Part shown: positions 35,294 to 44,916 of the stretch, one piece after another
How positions within the stretch are numbered: position 1 is the stretch's first letter
Layout of the letters: each line of letters opens with the position of its first letter
Source: Pseudomonadota bacterium
Lineage (GTDB): Bacteria; Pseudomonadota; Gammaproteobacteria; Steroidobacterales; Steroidobacteraceae
Assembly (NCBI GenBank): GCA_016713725.1
Contig: JADJOO010000013.1
Span: 62,001-126,000 of the forward strand
Direction: 5' to 3'
Length of the DNA stretch: 64,000 nt
Translations under genes and position numbers: made by a program
The notes under the pieces: generated by a model
What the model was told of the DNA's origin: nothing
Databases searched by the model: none
What the model saw: the letters and a program-made list of their open reading frames with translations, nothing else

Positions 35294-37225
35294 CCGAGCT
35301 TCTCCCGCAGGAAGGCCTGCACGTCGTCAAGTGCGCGCGTGCGCCGCATCGGCGGCAGGCTCGTGATGAACTGACGACCATAGCCCTTCGTCACCAGGCG
35401 AGTATCGCAGAGCATGACCACGCCGCAGTCGGTTTCGTCGCGGATCAGCCGGCCGACGCCCTGCTTCCAGCGCAATCACCGCCTGCGGCACCTGCTCGTC
35501 GAAGAATGGGTTGCCGCCCTGTTCGCGGATCGCCGCCAGCCTCGCCTTGAGCAGCGGATCGTCCGGTGCCGCGAACGGCAGCTTGTCGATGATCACGACG
35601 CTGAGCGCCTCGCCCTTCACGTCGATGCCCTCCCAGAAACTGCCGGTGCCAAGCAGCACGGCATTACCGGCCTCGCGAAACGCGCGCAACAGATGATCGC
35701 GCGAAGCAGCGCCCTGGATCAGCACCGGGAACGGCGGAGTCTCGCCCCACTGCCGATAGAGCTCTTCGGCGCCCTCGCGCAGGCCACGGTGGCTCGTGAA
35801 CAGGATAAACGCACGGCCACCGCTCGCTTCGAGTACCGGCAACGCTGCGTTGATCACGTTGCGCGAATGGTCCGGAGCGCCCGGTTCCCCGAGGCCTTTC
35901 GGCAGGTACATGAGCGCCTGGTTCGCGAAGTCGAACGGGCTCGCGAATCGCACCGTCGTCGCGCGCGTGAGGCCACTGCGACGCTTGAAGTGCGAGAAGT
36001 CGTCGCCGACGGCCAGCGTCGCCGACGTGAGGACCCACGCGCACGGCTGGGTCTCCATCAGCGACGAGAGCTGGCTCGCGACGTCAACCGGCGCGAAATG
36101 GGCGCTGACGTTGCGTGCACTGGTTTCGGCCCAGCGCACGCCGCCCGGCGCTTCCTCGGCCGTCAACGAACGCAGCCGGTCAGAATTTTCCTCGAGCCGC
36201 TCCTGCAGTCGCTTGAACGCTGCCTGACCGTCGGCGCCGAGCGGTGCAATGGCGTCGGCCAGTTCCTTTGCGCGAGCGCCCAGCCCGTTCAGCGCTTCGA
36301 GCAGGCGGTCCGGCCATTGTGCGTGCTCGAGCCGCGAGTCCTGGCCGCCGGTGATCGCCAGCACGGCCGCGATCTGCGAGTCCAACCCGCTCAGTGCGCC
36401 GTCGACCTTGCCCGCCATCTGCTGAGCGAGCAGCAACTCACCCGCCACGTCCTTCGAAATCGCCGCAAGCTGCCGCGTGCTGACGCTGTAGCCCAGGAAT
36501 TGCGCCGCGACGTCCGGCAACTGGTGTGCCTCGTCGATCACGATCGCATCGGCACCCGGAAGCAGTTCGCCGAAGCCTTCCTCCTTCAGCACGAGGTCAG
36601 CCATCAACAGGTAGTGATTGACGACGACGATGTCGGCGGCCTGCGCCTCGCGTCGCGCCGCGAGCACGAAACACTCTTCGAACTTGGGACATTCCGCACC
36701 CAGGCAGTTTTCGCGCGTCGACGTCACCCATGGCCAGACGGGATCCTGCTCGCCGATGCCGGGCAACTCCGCGACGTCGCCCCGCTTCGTCGTGTACGAC
36801 CACGCGCGAACTTTGGGCAACGCTGTCGCGACTTCCTTGCGCAACCCGCGCGCATAGGCCTGTTGCTCGGCCATGTCGAGCCGGTGACGGCAGAGATAAT
36901 TGGAGCGACCCTTCAGCAGCGCGATGCGCGCGGGTCGACCGATCGCGGCACAGATCGTCGGCAGGTCGCGATGAAACAGCTGATCCTGCAATGTGCGCGT
37001 ACCGGTGGACACGATGACCTTGCGACCCGACAGCAGCGCGGGCACGAGGTACGCGAAAGTCTTGCCGGTGCCGGTGCCCGCTTCGACCACCAGCTGCATT
37101 CGGTCCTGCAGCGCGGCGGCCACGTGCTCCGCCATCTCGATCTGCTGCGGACGCGCCTTGTAGCCCGGCAGCGCGCGGGCCAGCGGCCCGTCCGGGCCCA
37201 GGATTTCAGCCAGTGGCAGTACCAT
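35290..37225 (-). CDS. DinG/YoaA-family ATP-dependent helicase (frameshifted)
   Basis: This XPD-like superfamily 2 helicase has Walker A EAGTGTGKTFAYLVPA (about residue 50) and a DEAH box VIDEAHQLPD. Four cysteines for a 4Fe-4S cluster lie in NYLCRHRL and NCLGAECPKFEECF. Motif V/VI lies in LLGTGSFWEGIDVKGEALS. One extra base near 35471 breaks the frame after QAVIAL. The next frame gives KQGVGRLIRDETDCGVV and ends ...VQAFLREKLG. Joined length is 644 residues, close to YoaA (636). It overlaps tsaB by 4 bp, the same yoaA-tsaB order as in E. coli. Confidence 0.92.
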
Positions 37226-37230
37226 GCGTG

Positions 37231-37881
37231 TCAGTAGAACGTCGCACGGAAGCGCAGCAGCGCGGTCGAGGCCGGACCCAGCGGCTTCCTGAGCACCCAG
37301 CGGACGTGCGTGTAGTCGTTTTCAAGCGGCTTGCGCAAGCCTTTCTTGCCGCCACCCGCAGCTCGCGCAAGCATCTCGGGCGTCGCGTAAGTCTCGCCGC
37401 CATCAATCGAGAACTGGACCTCGGCAGCGGGACCCGTGGCCGAGCCACGCAGGTAACGCACGCCGAACGGCAGTCGCTTGGTGACGACGACCGTGTCCAC
37501 CGCTTGCTTGCCCGGGTTATGGACGCGCACCGTGTAGTGAATTTCGTCACCAGCATTGAGCCGCTCGGCGGGGGCCCAGCGACGAATCTCCTCGCCGCCC
37601 GGACCGACGCTTATCTCGAGCTTCTGCACTTCGATCGATGTCGCCAACGGTCCAGATCCGGTGGCTTCGGCAACTTTCGGGTTGTCGACGACGCCCTGGG
37701 CCAAGGCCCGGCCCTGCCAGGTCGGCATGCCCAGCAGCAGCACGGACGCTGCGAACACCGCAACCAGGCTGCGCCCGGGCCGTACAGGGCTCGGCTGCCA
37801 AAGGAATTCGCCGCCGTGGGTCAGGTGAACAGGCATCGGGGGCGGACTCTGCGGGACGGGCGGGTTCGAGGCAAGTGACAT
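37231..37881 (-). CDS. Exported DUF11-like domain protein
   Basis: The 216-residue protein has a Pro-rich N-terminus, one hydrophobic segment (SLVAVFAASVLLLGMPTW) and a beta-sandwich domain. GDEIHYTVRVHNPGKQAVDT followed by VVTKRLPFGVRYLRGSA is the pattern of the conserved-repeat (DUF11/DUF11-like) domain of cell-surface and exported proteins. The ATG at 37881 gives MSLASNPPVPQ. A start at 37836 is also possible. It ends 5 bp before the helicase gene and may be co-transcribed. Function unknown. Confidence 0.6.
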   Translation of the reverse strand: MSLASNPPVPQSPPPMPVHLTHGGEFLWQPSPVRPGRSLVAVFAASVLLLGMPTWQGRALAQGVVDNPKVAEATGSGPLATSIEVQKLEISVGPGGEEIRRWAPAERLNAGDEIHYTVRVHNPGKQAVDTVVVTKRLPFGVRYLRGSATGPAAEVQFSIDGGETYATPEMLARAAGGGKKGLRKPLENDYTHVRWVLRKPLGPASTALLRFRATFY

Positions 37882-37974
37882 ACGCGGCGGGGATGCCCCG
37901 AAATACCCTTGTGGCGCAGCGAGTTCCGGCGCGCCTGCGGGCGGTCCCCGCCAGGGTTGGGCATATCTACCAAT

Positions 37975-38003
37975 TTGACAGTGGCGGCCATCTGGACTAT
38001 TGT
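37975..38003 (+). promoter_or_regulatory. Promoter of the phasin-like gene
   Basis: A perfect -35 box TTGACA (37975-37980) is followed by a 17-bp spacer and TATTGT (37998-38003). It lies 54 bp before the start codon and probably drives strong expression. Confidence 0.7.
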
Positions 38004-38006
38004 GCA

Positions 38007-38029
38007 ATGCAGCAATGCTGCGATGCAGC
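38007..38029 (+). promoter_or_regulatory. TGC-rich repeat at the phasin start, possible PhaR operator
   Basis: Just after the -10 box are three 8-bp units ATGCAGCA, ATGCTGCG, ATGCAGCA. They contain CTGC-GAT-GCAG (38018-38028), which matches the CTGC-N3-GCAG site described for PhaR, the repressor of phasin genes. The position over the transcription start suits a repressor. The identity of the regulator is inference. Confidence 0.45.
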
Positions 38030-38056
38030 AGTCACGGACAACCCAAGGAGATCACC

Positions 38057-38596
38057 ATGATCGTAGATATGCAGGAATACATCGCCGAGCGCGGTGATCT
38101 GCTCACTGGCAAGGTGCGCAACTTCCGCAAGAATTCCGCTGCCACCGTGCGGGAAGCCGTCACCGGCTCCGCCGAAACCCTCAAGGCCCTGAAGTACCCG
38201 GTTCGCATGATCGCCCGGTCCGGCGTCAAGCTGACGTCAGTCTCGCAGACTGCCGTGCAGAGCCTGATCGAGCTGCAGTCGGACGTCGTGACGTCGGCTC
38301 TGACAGACGTGGCGCTGCGCCTCGAGCGCGCGACGCGTGCCGAGAACATCGTCGAACTCGTGCGCGAGCAGATCGAGCTCACGCCTGCCACGCGCGCGCG
38401 CATGGCGGAAGACGCAACCCGCGTCGTGACCATCGTCAAGGTGGCAGGCCGCGATTTCCGTAACGTCGCCAAGCATGCCTACGAGAGCATCGTCGAGAAG
38501 GAAGTCGAGGCGCCGAAGGCTGCCGTGCGTCGCAAGACCGCTGCCGTCAAGCGTGCGGCCCGCAAGACCGTCAAGCGCGCCCGCAAGGCCGCGTAA
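38057..38596 (+). CDS. Phasin-like protein with H1-like basic tail
   Basis: The 179-residue protein begins MIVDMQEYIAERGDLLTGKV and is almost wholly helical and amphipathic through residue 150, like phasins that coat polyhydroxyalkanoate granules. The C-terminus is a Lys/Arg/Ala tail (KTAAVKRAARKTVKRARKAA) like histone H1 and PhaF-type phasins, which also bind DNA. It has a strong AAGGAGAT ribosome-binding site, a near-consensus promoter, a TGC-rich operator-like repeat and its own terminator. Granule binding is inferred, and no PHA synthase is in the window. Confidence 0.65.
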   Translation: MIVDMQEYIAERGDLLTGKVRNFRKNSAATVREAVTGSAETLKALKYPVRMIARSGVKLTSVSQTAVQSLIELQSDVVTSALTDVALRLERATRAENIVELVREQIELTPATRARMAEDATRVVTIVKVAGRDFRNVAKHAYESIVEKEVEAPKAAVRRKTAAVKRAARKTVKRARKAA

Positions 38597-38679
38597 CCGG
38601 CTGATTCAGGACGAAAGCCTGGCCCTCACCGCAAAGTCAAGACCAAGACGCGGGCCCTGCCACAGGTCTCCCCCTGATT

Positions 38680-38707
38680 GCGCCCTCCACGGAGGGCGCT
38701 TTTTTTT
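38680..38707 (+). terminator. Terminator after the phasin-like gene
   Basis: The stem GCGCCCTC / GAGGGCGC (38680-38687, 38692-38699) has a 4-nt loop and eight T directly after it. This is a textbook intrinsic terminator. Confidence 0.95.
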
Positions 38708-38807
38708 GGTGCGTACAGTCCCGCACGCGCGGACTGACTCGCAACTCAGCGCAACAGGGGTCGGGCGGCTATAATTCGTCGACTGTGGCGTGGCAGAAGG
38801 TTTCTTA

Positions 38808-40552
38808 ATGACTACGAATACATCCCTGCGCGATTGGGTTGAGCAGACTGCGAAACTGACGCGACCCGACCGCATCCACTGGTGCAACGGCTCGGACATC
38901 GAGCGCGACGAACTCGTCCAGCAGATGCTCGGCACCGGTGACCTGATCGAACTGAACCAGGCAACCTTCCCCAAGTGCTACCTGCACCGTTCCAACCCGT
39001 CGGACGTCGCACGCGTCGAGCACCTCACCTTCATCTGCACGCCGGAGAAGGAAGACGCCGGCCCCAACAACAACTGGATGGACCCGGCGGCCGCGCATGC
39101 CCGGATCGATGCGCTGTTCGCCGGCTGCATGCAGGGCCGCACGATGTACGTCGTGCCCTACTGCATGGGCCCGATCAACTCGCCACACGCGCGCTGCGGC
39201 GTCGAGATCACCGACAGCCCCTACGTCGTGCTCAACATGCGGATCATGACGCGCATGGGCACGCCGGCGCTGCAGCGCATCGAGCAGGACGGCACCTTCG
39301 TCAAGGGCCTGCACTCGATCGGCGATCTCGATCCCGACAAGCGCTTCATCATGCATTTCCCCGAGGAACTCTCGATCAAGAGCATCGGTTCGGGCTATGG
39401 CGGCAACGCGCTGCTCGGCAAGAAATGCCATGCCCTGCGCATCGCAAGCTTCCAGGCGCGCTGAAGGCTGGCTTGCCGAGCACATGCTGATCGTCGGCAT
39501 GGAGAATCCGCGCGGCGAGGTGCACTACATCCTGGGAGCCTTCCCGTCCGCCTGCGGCAAGACCAACCTCGGCATGCTGATCCCGCCCGACACGATGCCG
39601 GGCTGGAAGGTCTGGACGATCGGCGAGGACATCGCCTGGCTGCACGTTGGCAGTGACGGCCGACTGCGCGCGATCAATCCGGAAGCCGGTTTCTTCGGCG
39701 TGGTGCCGGGCACCAGCCCGAAGACCAACCGCAATGCCTACGAGATGATCCACCACGACACGATCTTCACGAACGTCGCGCTGACCGCCGACAACGAGCC
39801 GTGGTGGGAAGGCCGCACTTCGGGCACGCCGGTCATTGACTGGCAGGGCAAGCCGTACGACAAGGCCACGGCAACGACGCCCGCCGCGCACCCGAACTCG
39901 CGATTCACGGTCTCGGCCAAGCAGAACCCGGCGTACTCGCACCTGATGGAGCACCCGGAAGGCGTGCCGATCTCTGCGATCCTCTTCGGCGGCCGCCGCC
40001 GCGAAGTGGCCCCGCTGGTGTACGAGGCCCGCGACTGGACGCACGGCGTCATGATCGGCGCCGGCATGGCGTCTGAAACGACCGCCGCGGCCGTCGGCAA
40101 GGTCGGCGTGGTGCGTCGTGATTCGATGGCGATGAAGCCGTTCTGCGGTTACAACTTCGCCGACTACTGGTCGCACTGGCTGAGCTTCGAGGGCCGCGCG
40201 AAGCAGTTGCCTAAGGTCTATCACGTCAACTGGTTCCGCCAGGACAAGGACGGCAAGTTCCTGTGGCCGGGATTCGGCGACAACCTGCGCGTGCTGTCCT
40301 GGATCGTCGATCGTTGCGAAGGACGCGCGCAGGCGAAGGAAACGCCGATCGGCTTCCTGCCGCGTCCCGGAGGATATCGACCTCAAGGGCATCAAGCTGA
40401 GCGACGACGCCCTGCAGCAGCTGATGAACATCGATTCGGCCGCCTGGCACGCGGAGATCGACGACATCGGCCAGTACCTCGACAGCTACGGCGCGCGGAT
40501 GCCGCAGCAGCTCAGGGACAAGTACCAGCAGGTGAAGCAGGCGCTCGGCTGA
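38808..40552 (+). CDS. pckG: PEP carboxykinase, GTP type (two frameshifts)
   Basis: This enzyme decarboxylates and phosphorylates oxaloacetate to phosphoenolpyruvate, the entry to gluconeogenesis. The first frame has YVVPYCMGPINSPHARCGV and ends at SFQAR. After one extra base near 39461 the second frame gives EGWLAEHMLI, the kinase P-loop FPSACGKTNLGM and GEDIAWLHVG. A second extra base near 40369 (CCCGG) shifts it again to EDIDLKGIKLSDDALQQL and the end QQVKQALG. Joined length is 580 residues, normal for the GTP family. The ATG at 38808 has AGAAGG 8 nt upstream and a TATAAT at 38770. Confidence 0.93.
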
Positions 40553-40570
40553 CGCGCGCTGGCTGGGGCG

Positions 40571-40740
40571 CGAGGGGGGGGGATAGGGGATGGAGGGTTA
40601 GTCGGAGGTGCTGTTGCAGCCTGAAATATCGGCTCAGTACTTGCGGCGGGCGATGAATTGTCGGTTTGATGCGAACCTCCGACTAACCCTAACCCTAACC
40701 TAACCCCTACCTCCAACCCCCTATCCCCTATCCCCTCCCC
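40571..40740. repeat. Large palindromic intergenic element, copy 2
   Basis: A perfect 16-bp inverted repeat pairs 40594-40609 (AGGGTTAGTCGGAGGT) with 40675-40690 across a 65-nt loop. Outside it G-rich sequence (40573-40591) faces C-rich sequence (40710-40740), with CCCTAACCCTAACC repeats between. The core TTAGTCGGAGGT is shared with the element at 23003-23073. It fills the gap between converging pckG and the cyclase gene. Confidence 0.7.
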
Positions 40741-40741
40741 G

Positions 40742-41650
40742 TCAGTCCTCGACCGAAAAGCGAATGACGTCCGCGGCATTCGGATCCGGCAGTTTCCCGA
40801 GTCCGATGCACCCCTCGCCCTGCAGCGTGACCGAGTCCCGCCGCACGAACGACTCCTTGCCGTCCGCATTCAGCACGAACGTGCCGTTCGTGCTCTGGTC
40901 CACCAGCAGGAAACGGCCGCGCACCAGCTCGATCCTGGCGTGCAGGCGCGAGATCAGCGTGCCCTTCTGCACGACGCTGTTCTCCTCGGCCCGGCCCATC
41001 GTGATTTCGTTGCGGGTGTCATCGAGCACGATCTCGCGGTCGAGGTACCGGACACGAACACGCCGTGCGCCGTGCATGCCGCCCATCGCGATCGAGGGCA
41101 GCATGCTGGTCGCGTCTTCCTGCTGCCAGAGGACCTCGTAGAGTTCCATTTCCTCATTGAGGCCACGCAGCGACGTGATGTCCACTCGACGCGAAACCGC
41201 GCGCCACTCCGGTGAGCAGCGGCGGACCGAATCGGCCGAAAGAATGATCTGCCCGGCCTTGGCCTGGCTGGTCATGCGGTTCGCCGTGTGCACCGACGCG
41301 CCGAAGATATCCTTGTTCTCGAGCACGACCGGCCCGAAGTGGCAGCCTATGCGGATTGCCACATGCTGGCCCTGCACCATGAGCTCGGGTCGCGCGCCGA
41401 TGTCCTGCTGCATCTCGCCACCGGCGTTAACGGCGTCATCGACGGTGGGAAAGATCGCGAGGATCTCGTCGCCGATGGTCTTGATGACGGTGCCACGGTT
41501 ACGCCCGGTCGCGTCGCGCATGATTTCGACACAGAGCTGGATCAGCTCGCGCGCACGCTGGTCGCCGAGCTGCTCGTACAGGCGAGTGCTGCCCACGACG
41601 TCGGCGAAGAGGACGGCGACTTCCGTCTCGGTGCTGGTCACGCCCGGCAA
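40742..41650 (-). CDS. Class III adenylate/guanylate cyclase fused to FHA domain
   Basis: The cyclase domain (residues 1-180) has metal-binding Asp residues in VLFADVVGSTRLYEQLG and KTIGDEILAIFP. The Lys before GDE suggests ATP as substrate. In the transition-state motif the expected Asn is His (ASVHTANRMTSQAK) but the Arg is kept. A C-terminal FHA domain (about 205-300) shows ITMGRAEEN, ISRLHARIEL and DQSTNGTFVL, so the output is probably tied to a phospho-threonine partner. The start is TTG at 41650 or GTG at 41641, the latter with better AGGGG spacing. No membrane segment is seen. Confidence 0.88.
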   Translation of the reverse strand: MPGVTSTETEVAVLFADVVGSTRLYEQLGDQRARELIQLCVEIMRDATGRNRGTVIKTIGDEILAIFPTVDDAVNAGGEMQQDIGARPELMVQGQHVAIRIGCHFGPVVLENKDIFGASVHTANRMTSQAKAGQIILSADSVRRCSPEWRAVSRRVDITSLRGLNEEMELYEVLWQQEDATSMLPSIAMGGMHGARRVRVRYLDREIVLDDTRNEITMGRAEENSVVQKGTLISRLHARIELVRGRFLLVDQSTNGTFVLNADGKESFVRRDSVTLQGEGCIGLGKLPDPNAADVIRFSVED

Positions 41651-41764
41651 AACCCCTGGACGCCCGGTAGCGGGCAGATTGAACTGGATCGACTTTACAT
41701 TATAGCGGGTGTCGCCCGTCGCGCCGTGCCTGCCCGTGCGACCGGGACGACGCCCGGATGACCG

Positions 41765-42748
41765 CTAGGCAGCGTCCCGGAACATCCTCAGGGAATCCCG
41801 CAGCACTTCCGGGCCCGCACCGGGCTGTATCGCGTGCTCCGTGAGGTAGCGGCGCCACGCGCGGGCGTTTGGCAGGCCCGCAAAGAGGCCGTGGATGTGG
41901 CGCAGCATGAGCGGCAGGCGATGGCCCTCCGCCAGCATGCGCTCGACGTAGTCGGCATAGCGATCCACCACCTGCTCACGCGACGGCGGCACGAAGCCGG
42001 GGCCGAGAAATTGCGCGTCGAGTTCGGCGAGCAGATAGGGCTCGTGGTAGACCTGCCGGCCGATCATCACGCCGTCGAACTTCGGCAACCACTCGCGGAC
42101 CTGCGGCACGGTCCTGATGCCGCCGTTCAGGATCACCGTAAGTTCCGGGTGCTCGCGCTTGAGCCGCTCCGGCACGTCGTAGCGCAGCGGCGGGATCTCG
42201 CGGTTTTCCTTCGGCGTGAGGCCCTGCAGGATGGCGTTGCGTGCGTGCACGACGAACACGTCGACGCCCGCCTTGCGTACGGCCAGTACGAACCACTCGA
42301 AGAAGCCATAGTCCTCGAGCTCGTCGATGCCGATCCGGCATTTCACGGTGACGGGGACGCTGACGGCTTCGCGCATGGCGATCATGCACTGCGCGACGAT
42401 CTCGGGCTCCGCCATCAGGCAAGCGCCAAAACGGCCGCTCTGCACGCGATCGCTCGGGCAACCGACATTGAGGTTGATCTCATGGTAACCGTACTGCTCG
42501 CCGAGCTTCGCTGCACGGGCGAGAAGCTCAGGATCGGACCCGCCCAGCTGCAACGCGACGGGGTGCTCGAAGTGGTCGAACCCCAGCAGGCGATCGAGGT
42601 GGCCATGGACCAGCGCATGCGCCGTCACCATCTCCGTGTAGAGCAGCGAACGCGGACTCAGCAGGCGCAGCAGGTAACGGCAGTGGCGGTCCGTGTAGTC
42701 CATCATCGGGGCGACGGAGACGCGCCGATCGAGCACTCGTGCCGTCAT
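41765..42748 (-). CDS. dusA: tRNA-dihydrouridine synthase A
   Basis: DusA is an FMN enzyme that reduces uridines 20/20a in the tRNA D-loop. The 327-residue protein (E. coli 330) begins RVSVAPMMDYTDRHCRYLLR. It has LNVGCPSDRVQSGRFGACLM with the catalytic Cys, then VKCRIGID, VHARNAILQGLTPKENREIP and ILNGGIRT. The ATG at 42748 overlaps the stop of the upstream ligase gene by 4 bp. The frame is open further upstream but without family similarity. Confidence 0.95.
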   Translation of the reverse strand: MTARVLDRRVSVAPMMDYTDRHCRYLLRLLSPRSLLYTEMVTAHALVHGHLDRLLGFDHFEHPVALQLGGSDPELLARAAKLGEQYGYHEINLNVGCPSDRVQSGRFGACLMAEPEIVAQCMIAMREAVSVPVTVKCRIGIDELEDYGFFEWFVLAVRKAGVDVFVVHARNAILQGLTPKENREIPPLRYDVPERLKREHPELTVILNGGIRTVPQVREWLPKFDGVMIGRQVYHEPYLLAELDAQFLGPGFVPPSREQVVDRYADYVERMLAEGHRLPLMLRHIHGLFAGLPNARAWRRYLTEHAIQPGAGPEVLRDSLRMFRDAA

Positions 42749-43875
42749 CGCGCCGCCTCCTCCACCAGCCAGTCCACCACCGCGCTGAACGCCTCCTGCT
42801 GGTCGGCGCCGGACTGCAGCGCGCGCTCGAAAATCCTGAGCTGTCGATGCGCGCTGGTGCCGCGGCCGAGTATCTCGCGCAGGCCTGCAATCTCGGGCAG
42901 GCAGCCGAGCTCGATCGCGTCCTCGCGCAGCAGCTCGATGATCTCCTCCACCAGCTGCGCAAATGGAACGATGCGCTGACGGCCGAGGTCGAGCAGGCCC
43001 GCATCGCAGGAATACCGCATCGCGCGCCAGCGGTTTTCGCCGATCAGCAATTCCGGGTACGGGCGCCACTGCTGGTTGTCACGACGCAGGCGATACAGCT
43101 TGCGCATCAGGCACAGGTTGAGCGCTGCAAGCCGCACTGAATCCTCGAGGGAGGTGCAGGAGTCCATCACGCGCGTCTCGAGCGTGGGGTATCGCGCGCT
43201 CGGCCGCAGATCCCACCAGATCCGCGACGTGTCGGCGAGGATACCGGTTTCGATCAACATGTCGGTGTGGCGGCGATACTCGTTCCAGCTCGCGAACTTC
43301 TCGGGCAGCCCGGTGCGCGGTATGCCGTTGAAGATCATCAGGCGGAACGACATCAGGCCAGTGCGCTCCCCTTCCCAGAATGGCGAGCTGCACGAAAGCG
43401 CCAGCAGATGCGGCAGGAAATAGCTGACCTGGTTCATCAGGTCGATGCGCAGCTCGTCGTCGTCGATGCCGACATGCACGTGCATGCCGCAGATCATCAT
43501 GCGACGCGCCACGCCCTGCATTTCCTCGAGCAGCGCGACGTAGCGCTCCTTGTCGGTGCGCTGCTGCTTGGACGACAGCGAGAACGGATGGCTCGCCGAT
43601 GCGATCGGCGCGAGCCCGAACCTGGCGGATTCCTCGACCACGGCGCGTCGCAGTTCGACCAGCGACGCGCGCACCTCGCCGATCGTGCGACACACCGGCG
43701 TGGCGACTTCGATCTGCGAGCGCAGGAACTCCGGAAACGCGCGACCCTCGGTGCGGTCGTGCAGCGCCGAGAACAACCCGGCCGGCGGATCGTTCGCGAC
43801 CGCGCGGGTGTCGACGTCGACCAGGAGGTATTCCTCCTCGACGCCGATGGTGAACGGCGGCGCGTGATCAGGCAC
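42745..43875 (-). CDS. YbdK-type carboxylate-amine ligase (glutamate-cysteine ligase 2 family)
   Basis: The 376-residue protein belongs to the GCS2/YbdK group, ATP-grasp-like ligases with weak glutamate-cysteine ligase activity. The signature TIGVEEEYLLVDVDT opens the protein. The metal and substrate region is MMICGMHVHVGIDDDE (about residues 128-143). FWEGERTGLMSFRLMIFNGI and WWDLRPSARYPTLETRVMD follow. The true substrate is unknown. The gene overlaps dusA and also the N-formylglutamate amidohydrolase-like gene (8 bp), so the three are one transcriptional unit. Confidence 0.88.
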   Translation of the reverse strand: MPDHAPPFTIGVEEEYLLVDVDTRAVANDPPAGLFSALHDRTEGRAFPEFLRSQIEVATPVCRTIGEVRASLVELRRAVVEESARFGLAPIASASHPFSLSSKQQRTDKERYVALLEEMQGVARRMMICGMHVHVGIDDDELRIDLMNQVSYFLPHLLALSCSSPFWEGERTGLMSFRLMIFNGIPRTGLPEKFASWNEYRRHTDMLIETGILADTSRIWWDLRPSARYPTLETRVMDSCTSLEDSVRLAALNLCLMRKLYRLRRDNQQWRPYPELLIGENRWRAMRYSCDAGLLDLGRQRIVPFAQLVEEIIELLREDAIELGCLPEIAGLREILGRGTSAHRQLRIFERALQSGADQQEAFSAVVDWLVEEAAR

Positions 43876-44698
43876 GGGGCGCCACCTTCGCGAGTAGCTG
43901 CAACGACTGCGGCTCGGCCAGGATGTCGCCGATGATGCGTGCCAACAGGCGCACCCACCGCTCGATGCCCGCGGGTGAGCTCAGCAGGTCCTGCCGCACT
44001 TCGATACAGACATGGGGCAGGCCGTGCGCCTTGGCATGGTGGTCGATCGTGTAATTGGCCGGGTGCTTGCCACTGTATGGCTCGTTGTCACCGATCACGA
44101 GCCCCCTCTGCGCCCTGAGACGGCGCAGCAGTCGCTGCGCGTTGGCCTCGTCACGGTCCCACAGCACGCCCGCGTGCCAGGGTCGCGCGATGCCCGCGAG
44201 GGTCGGCGAAAAACTGTGCACGGCGACCAGCAGCGGCACCGCGCCGCGGCTCCGGAACCCACCCACCATGGCCTCGATGCATTCGTGGTATGGATCGAAA
44301 AAGGACGCGAGACGCACGCGGCGGTCGTCATCGGTCAGATGCTGGTTGCCGGGGATGATCCAGCCGTCGCTTTCCTTACGGAAGGCCTCCTCGTCGTCCG
44401 GAGAGCGATTGCAGTCCACGACCAGGCGCGAGTAGCCCGCCAGCACCGCCGGGGCGCCCAGCGCGTGGGCAAGGCCCCTGGCGAGTTCCCCGGCCCCGAT
44501 GTCCCAGGCGATGTGCTGCCAGCTGGGCAGCTCGGGCAGTCCGAGCCGGTCCAGTGCGTGCGGGAACGCCCGGCTGGCATGGTCGCAGAACACGAGCACC
44601 GGTGCCGGCCCATGCTCCTCCAGTACGACGAACGGCGCTGGGTCGTCCCGGCTGGACAGGGGCGCGGTGGCTGGCGTCTTGGGCTGCGTGGCATTCAT
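43868..44698 (-). CDS. N-formylglutamate amidohydrolase family protein
   Basis: The 276-residue protein shows the family sequence VFCDHASRAFPHALDRLGLP, DIGAGELARGLAHALGAPAV and SRLVVDCNRSPDDEEAFRKE. VAVHSFSPTLAGIARPWHAG and HHAKAHGLPHVCIEVRQDLL follow. Such zinc-dependent hydrolases cleave N-acyl glutamate or similar amides. Together with the following glutamate ligase-like gene it suggests metabolism of a gamma-glutamyl or N-acyl-glutamyl compound, which is inference. The ATG at 44698 is the first codon of the transcript cluster. Confidence 0.85.
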   Translation of the reverse strand: MNATQPKTPATAPLSSRDDPAPFVVLEEHGPAPVLVFCDHASRAFPHALDRLGLPELPSWQHIAWDIGAGELARGLAHALGAPAVLAGYSRLVVDCNRSPDDEEAFRKESDGWIIPGNQHLTDDDRRVRLASFFDPYHECIEAMVGGFRSRGAVPLLVAVHSFSPTLAGIARPWHAGVLWDRDEANAQRLLRRLRAQRGLVIGDNEPYSGKHPANYTIDHHAKAHGLPHVCIEVRQDLLSSPAGIERWVRLLARIIGDILAEPQSLQLLAKVAPRA

Positions 44699-44916
44699 CG
44701 GGCACGAAGTTTACACGGCCTCCTGTCCCCCCTCCCGCTGCTGCAGGGGAGGGTCGCGGAAGGCCCGCCAATCAGCCGCCCAACCGGCGGACAGCCGACT
44801 TATCCCTTCGTCCTCGGCGAGGTCAAAAGAGGTGACGCCCGTCACAACAGGTGCGTCCAATACGGTCATAACATTCGGCGGTGCCCGTCCGTGCGGGTGG
44901 AGGGTTGTTGCGTTCC

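Noticed and set aside
35414..37237. 607-codon open frame on the plus strand
   Set aside because: It is antisense to the dinG-family helicase, with only compositional bias.
40684..40707. CCCTAACCCTAACC repeats resembling telomere DNA
   Set aside because: They are short, internal to a palindromic element and flanked by ordinary chromosomal genes. There is no sign of a replicon end.
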